Positions 63,901-64,000 of a stretch of 64,000 bases of DNA are shown here, in pieces. A model generated the notes under the pieces. It ran no database searches and had not been told where the DNA came from. It worked only from the letters and a program-made list of their open reading frames with translations. The position numbers were made by a program, and so were the translations under genes. How positions within the stretch are numbered: the first letter of the stretch is position 1; every line of letters starts with the position of its first letter. The stretch is from Rhabdophis nuchalis (lineage: Eukaryota; Chordata; Lepidosauria; Squamata; Natricidae): assembly GCA_039707465.1 (NCBI GenBank), contig CM077647.1, positions 118,546,610-118,610,609 of the forward strand, in the 5' to 3' direction.

Positions 63901-64000
63901 CTGTCTCGCTTGATGCACAGGAATGGGCTGACTCAGACAGAGGCAGAAGCACGCATTTTTGCCCAGATGCCTCTTGCTCAGAAGGTCAAGTTGGCTCGCC
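51861..64000 (+). CDS. DCAKD: Dephospho-CoA kinase domain-containing protein (DCAKD), 5' part
   Basis: DCAKD is a P-loop kinase-fold protein of the CoaE family, related to the enzyme that phosphorylates dephospho-CoA to CoA; its exact cellular role is less settled than that of COASY. Coding exons: 51861-51972, 53218-53421, 61356-61443 and 63885-64000 (continues beyond the window), joined by GT-AG junctions in matching phase, 173 codons so far of about 230 in the family. The start gives [16 protein letters not shown] with Walker A at residues 8-15, then [11 protein letters not shown]; exon 2 has [16 protein letters not shown]; exon 3 has [15 protein letters not shown]. The ATG is six bases inside the exon after acceptor ttttcag, so an upstream non-coding exon must exist. 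Long introns are filled with LINE, hAT and SINE insertions. Confidence 0.93.
51973..53217. other. DCAKD intron 1: nothing recognised
   Basis: AT-rich intron without a repeat I can name, apart from short pyrimidine runs near 52260-52290. Confidence 0.5.
53218..53421 (+). CDS. DCAKD: DCAKD coding exon 2
   Basis: Acceptor ttcccag|TGGTCC and donor ttgG|GTAAGC. Encodes [32 protein letters not shown] and [17 protein letters not shown]. Confidence 0.94.
54020..54692 (+). mobile_element. Rex1/Babar-like LINE remnant
   Basis: Translated remnants include [60 protein letters not shown] and [10 protein letters not shown], the layout of the RT C-terminal region in Rex1/Babar-type LINEs. Several frameshifts and stops. 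It ends next to a hAT insertion. Confidence 0.55.
54701..55074. mobile_element. hAT MITE (family D)
   Basis: CAGTGATGGCTAACCTTTTC at the left and GGTTCGCCATCACGG at the right are inverted, with 8-bp duplications ATATAAGT (54693-54700, 55075-55082). Related to the ends of the 2.2-kb element at 27989. Confidence 0.88.
55374..55473. repeat. (TTTA)n(TGTA)n(TTTA)n compound microsatellite
   Basis: About 14 TGTA units sit within TTTA runs, directly at the 3' tail end of a minus-strand L2 LINE. Confidence 0.95.
55474..57757 (-). mobile_element. L2-clade LINE, second long copy, 5'-truncated
   Basis: Minus-strand RT frame from about 57348 to 55711 with [35 protein letters not shown] and [12 protein letters not shown], highly similar to the copy at 19083. 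The 5' part ([20 protein letters not shown]) is in another frame; two bases appear missing near 57350, and a further shift lies near 55870. The segment between LLCRL and LTGGQR lacks about 24 residues present in the first copy. Sits in the DCAKD intron, antisense. Confidence 0.9.
58528..59294. mobile_element. hAT element (767 bp, family F)
   Basis: CAGTGGTTCTTAACCTGGGT and AAAAGGTTAAGAACCACTG are near-perfect terminal inverted repeats, with exact 8-bp duplications CTCTAGTC (58520-58527, 59295-59302). The minus strand holds short open pieces (about 58786-59251) that may be transposase remnants, but I see no diagnostic motif. Poly-G at 58579-58593. Confidence 0.92.
59303..60282. other. DCAKD intron segment: nothing recognised
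   Basis: No exon or named repeat. Contains a GCA trinucleotide run (59647-59660) and C runs at 59872-59883 and 60223-60237. Confidence 0.45.
60283..60693 (-). mobile_element. L2 LINE 3' fragment, minus strand
   Basis: Minus strand encodes [20 protein letters not shown] and [11 protein letters not shown] to [13 protein letters not shown], then an AATAAAT-type tail. The frame is open, so a fairly recent, strongly 5'-truncated copy. Confidence 0.92.
60945..61265. mobile_element. Tigger-like fragment
   Basis: CTCAATGACGACCACAATGT, GATCATATGACCACAGGGAA and CTCAGGACTACTTGTATG fit the Tigger-like family phrases seen elsewhere in the window. It ends just upstream of DCAKD exon 3. Confidence 0.5.
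61356..61443 (+). CDS. DCAKD: DCAKD coding exon 3
   Basis: Acceptor tttccag|GCTATC and donor tatTG|GTAAGG. Encodes [20 protein letters not shown] and MKHTVVVY; the DIPLLFE segment is typical of CoaE-family kinases. Confidence 0.95.
61444..63118. other. DCAKD intron segment: nothing recognised
   Basis: No exon or named repeat. G runs at 62596-62608 and near 62634-62641. Confidence 0.45.
63119..63746 (+). mobile_element. tRNA-derived SINE interrupted by an L2 insertion
   Basis: Left part 63119-63209 has the tRNA-like head (GTGGTTAGAGTGTAGTACTG). The right part, from 63595, continues exactly where it should (GTTGACTCAGCC) to the GCTATTGCTATTGCTAT tail. Confidence 0.88.
63210..63594 (-). mobile_element. 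L2 LINE 3' fragment nested in the SINE
   Basis: Minus strand encodes [12 protein letters not shown] and [16 protein letters not shown] to HLFHLAGLA, with a (TAAA)n tail at 63210-63233. Flanked by 6-bp duplications AAAGTT (63204-63209, 63595-63600). Confidence 0.93.
63885..64000 (+). CDS. DCAKD: DCAKD coding exon 4 (cut by right edge)
   Basis: Acceptor tctactag|TGACCC. Encodes [39 protein letters not shown] and continues past base 64000. Confidence 0.92.

Overview
The window is vertebrate nuclear DNA, most likely from a squamate reptile and probably a snake. The organism call is inference. It rests on split genes with GT-AG introns and on the repeat mixture: CR1 and L2-clade LINEs, a tRNA-derived squamate-type SINE, many short hAT elements with 8-bp target duplications, Tigger/mariner-like elements, and long CT-rich and TACC microsatellites. 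No prokaryotic feature, virus or toxin gene was recognised.

Three conserved protein genes are present, in the arrangement I know from human 17q21. PLCD3 (+) enters at base 1 and ends at 9872; only its last six coding exons are here (end of the catalytic Y half, then the C2 domain). NMT1 (-) is complete from ATG 47105-47107 to stop 18249-18251. I place all 12 coding exons, giving 488 codons; the last exon is only 21 nt and the first intron appears to use a GC donor. DCAKD (+) starts at ATG 51861 and runs off the right edge in its fourth coding exon. PLCD3 and NMT1 converge; NMT1 and DCAKD are head to head.

Region by region: 1-9872 holds PLCD3 exons separated by hAT, SINE, mariner-like and fold-back elements and a TACC minisatellite of about 0.8 kb. 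9873-18248 is the convergent 3' space: a 1.17-kb TA-flanked element with a second TACC tract, then about 5 kb with almost no recognisable repeat, probably including 3' UTRs. 18249-47107 is NMT1; its last intron carries an antisense L2 LINE with EN and RT domains, another intron is mostly a 2.2-kb hAT element with a large internal palindrome, and a CR1 lies in the intron after exon 9. 47108-51860 is the head-to-head interval. 51861-64000 is DCAKD, whose introns contain a Rex1-like LINE fragment, hAT elements, a second 2.3-kb L2 copy and an L2 fragment nested in a SINE.

Functionally the genes are independent housekeeping or signalling genes: a phosphoinositide phospholipase C, protein N-myristoyltransferase and a dephospho-CoA-kinase-like protein. 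I found no new multi-gene system. The less ordinary signals are structural: the probable GC-AG intron and the isolated catalytic micro-exon of NMT1, several dateable nested insertions, the intronic palindrome, and a minisatellite shared by two unrelated elements.
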